Part shown: positions 63,525-64,000 of the stretch, piece by piece
How positions within the stretch are numbered: position 1 is the first letter of the stretch
How the letters are laid out: the number at the start of each line of letters is the position of its first letter
Origin: Flavobacterium johnsoniae
GTDB taxonomy: Bacteria > Bacteroidota > Bacteroidia > Flavobacteriales > Flavobacteriaceae
DNA: 64,000 bases
Assembly: GCF_001879205.1 (NCBI RefSeq)
Contig: NZ_MLFK01000007.1
Span: 682,001-746,000, forward strand
Reading direction: 5' to 3'
The notes under the pieces: model-generated
The model's database searches: none
Told to the model about the DNA's origin: nothing
Seen by the model: only the letters and a program-made list of their open reading frames with translations
Translations under genes and position numbers: made by a program

Positions 63525-64000
63525 TTAAAAGGCGTTTACAGTTTTTCTGATAGCAACTAACTTATTCATTAAACCTTCAAAATAGTCTAAATGAAGCATA
63601 TTAGCACCATCACTTTTTGCGTTTGCAGGATCAAAATGTGTTTCGATAAAAATACCATCAACACCTACTGCAATACCAGCTTTTGCTACAGTTTCGATCA
63701 TGTCTGGTCTTCCTCCTGTAACTCCGGCAGTTTGATTTGGTTGTTGTAACGAGTGGGTAACATCTAAAACCGTAGTAGCATATTGCTGCATAGTAGGAAT
63801 TCCTCTGTAGTCAACAATCATGTCCTGGTATCCAAACATAGTACCACGATCTGTAACCATAACATTCTCATTATTACAGTCTAATACTTTTTGTACGGCA
63901 TGTTTCATGCTTTCTGGACTCATGAATTGTCCTTTTTTAAGGTTGACCACTTTTCCGGTATTTGCAGCCGCTACAACTAAATCAGTCTGACGAACTAAAA
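63525..64000 (-). CDS. kdsA: 3-deoxy-8-phosphooctulonate synthase, C-terminal part (cut by the window edge)
   Basis: KdsA joins phosphoenolpyruvate and arabinose 5-phosphate in the first step of KDO synthesis for lipopolysaccharide. The visible reading frame enters from the right edge with FVRQTDLVVAAANTGK and continues VVNLKKGQFMSPESMKHAV, TDRGTMFGYQDMIVDYR, DVTHSLQQPNQ and GVDGIFIETHFDPANAKSDG (partial motifs), all KdsA hallmarks. About 158 C-terminal residues are present; the N-terminal part is outside the window. Confidence 0.95.
   Translation of the reverse strand, partial: LVRQTDLVVAAANTGKVVNLKKGQFMSPESMKHAVQKVLDCNNENVMVTDRGTMFGYQDMIVDYRGIPTMQQYATTVLDVTHSLQQPNQTAGVTGGRPDMIETVAKAGIAVGVDGIFIETHFDPANAKSDGANMLHLDYFEGLMNKLVAIRKTVNAF

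Noticed and set aside
1..64000. tRNA or rRNA genes, including a tRNA as the ICE attachment site
   Set aside because: I found no cloverleaf-like sequence or rRNA segment by reading; the region near 39.3 kb with TGAAACCTACGAGG does not form a tRNA.

Overview
The window looks like the chromosome of a Flavobacterium or a close relative (Bacteroidetes). It is AT-rich, several probable promoters carry the Bacteroidetes TAnnTTTG -7 box, there are two SusC/SusD pairs, and the conjugation genes follow the Bacteroidetes Tra order. I see no rRNA, tRNA or CRISPR array.

Positions 1 to about 39,700 are most of an integrative conjugative element (ICE) whose left end lies outside the window. From left to right it carries: a Hachiman-like defence pair (the helicase is cut by the window edge, followed by a HamA-like nuclease); a mobilisation block on the minus strand (coupling protein, relaxase, small relaxosome protein) with an oriT-like hairpin upstream; a cargo block (6.9-25.4 kb); the Tra secretion operon on the plus strand (25.6-36.7 kb); two small winged-helix proteins and an excisionase-like protein; and a tyrosine integrase on the minus strand. 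The right attachment site should lie between about 39,020 and 39,740.

The cargo has three parts. The first is an exported-peptide/transport group: a MauE-like membrane protein fused to a propeller-like domain, a small exported four-cysteine protein, and a SusC-SusD-S9 peptidase operon. That operon's leader can fold into two mutually exclusive hairpins, one of them a terminator. The second is an AT-rich island of an Xre regulator, an ADP-ribosyltransferase-like protein, a phospholipase-D-like protein and a HEPN-like protein, which is the best candidate here for an undescribed defence system. The third is a histone-H1-like protein, a TPR/AraC sensor-regulator, a lipoprotein, a small membrane protein, an AraC regulator and an unknown protein.

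From 39.9 kb the sequence looks like ordinary chromosome. It holds corA, then pta (with an apparent one-base frameshift in an A-run) and ackA. Next is a polysaccharide utilisation locus: a large one-component Y_Y_Y/LuxR-type regulator, SusC, SusD, a GH144-like glucanase, an esterase-like hydrolase, a GH3 beta-glucosidase, a glycerophosphodiesterase and a GH43-like protein. The GH144, GH3 and glycerophosphodiesterase together suggest beta-1,2-glucans, possibly phosphoglycerol-substituted, as substrate. An M28 peptidase follows. The right edge has a minus-strand group: a small membrane protein, a Coq4-like protein, a YiiX-type hydrolase, an outer-membrane barrel protein and the C-terminal part of kdsA.
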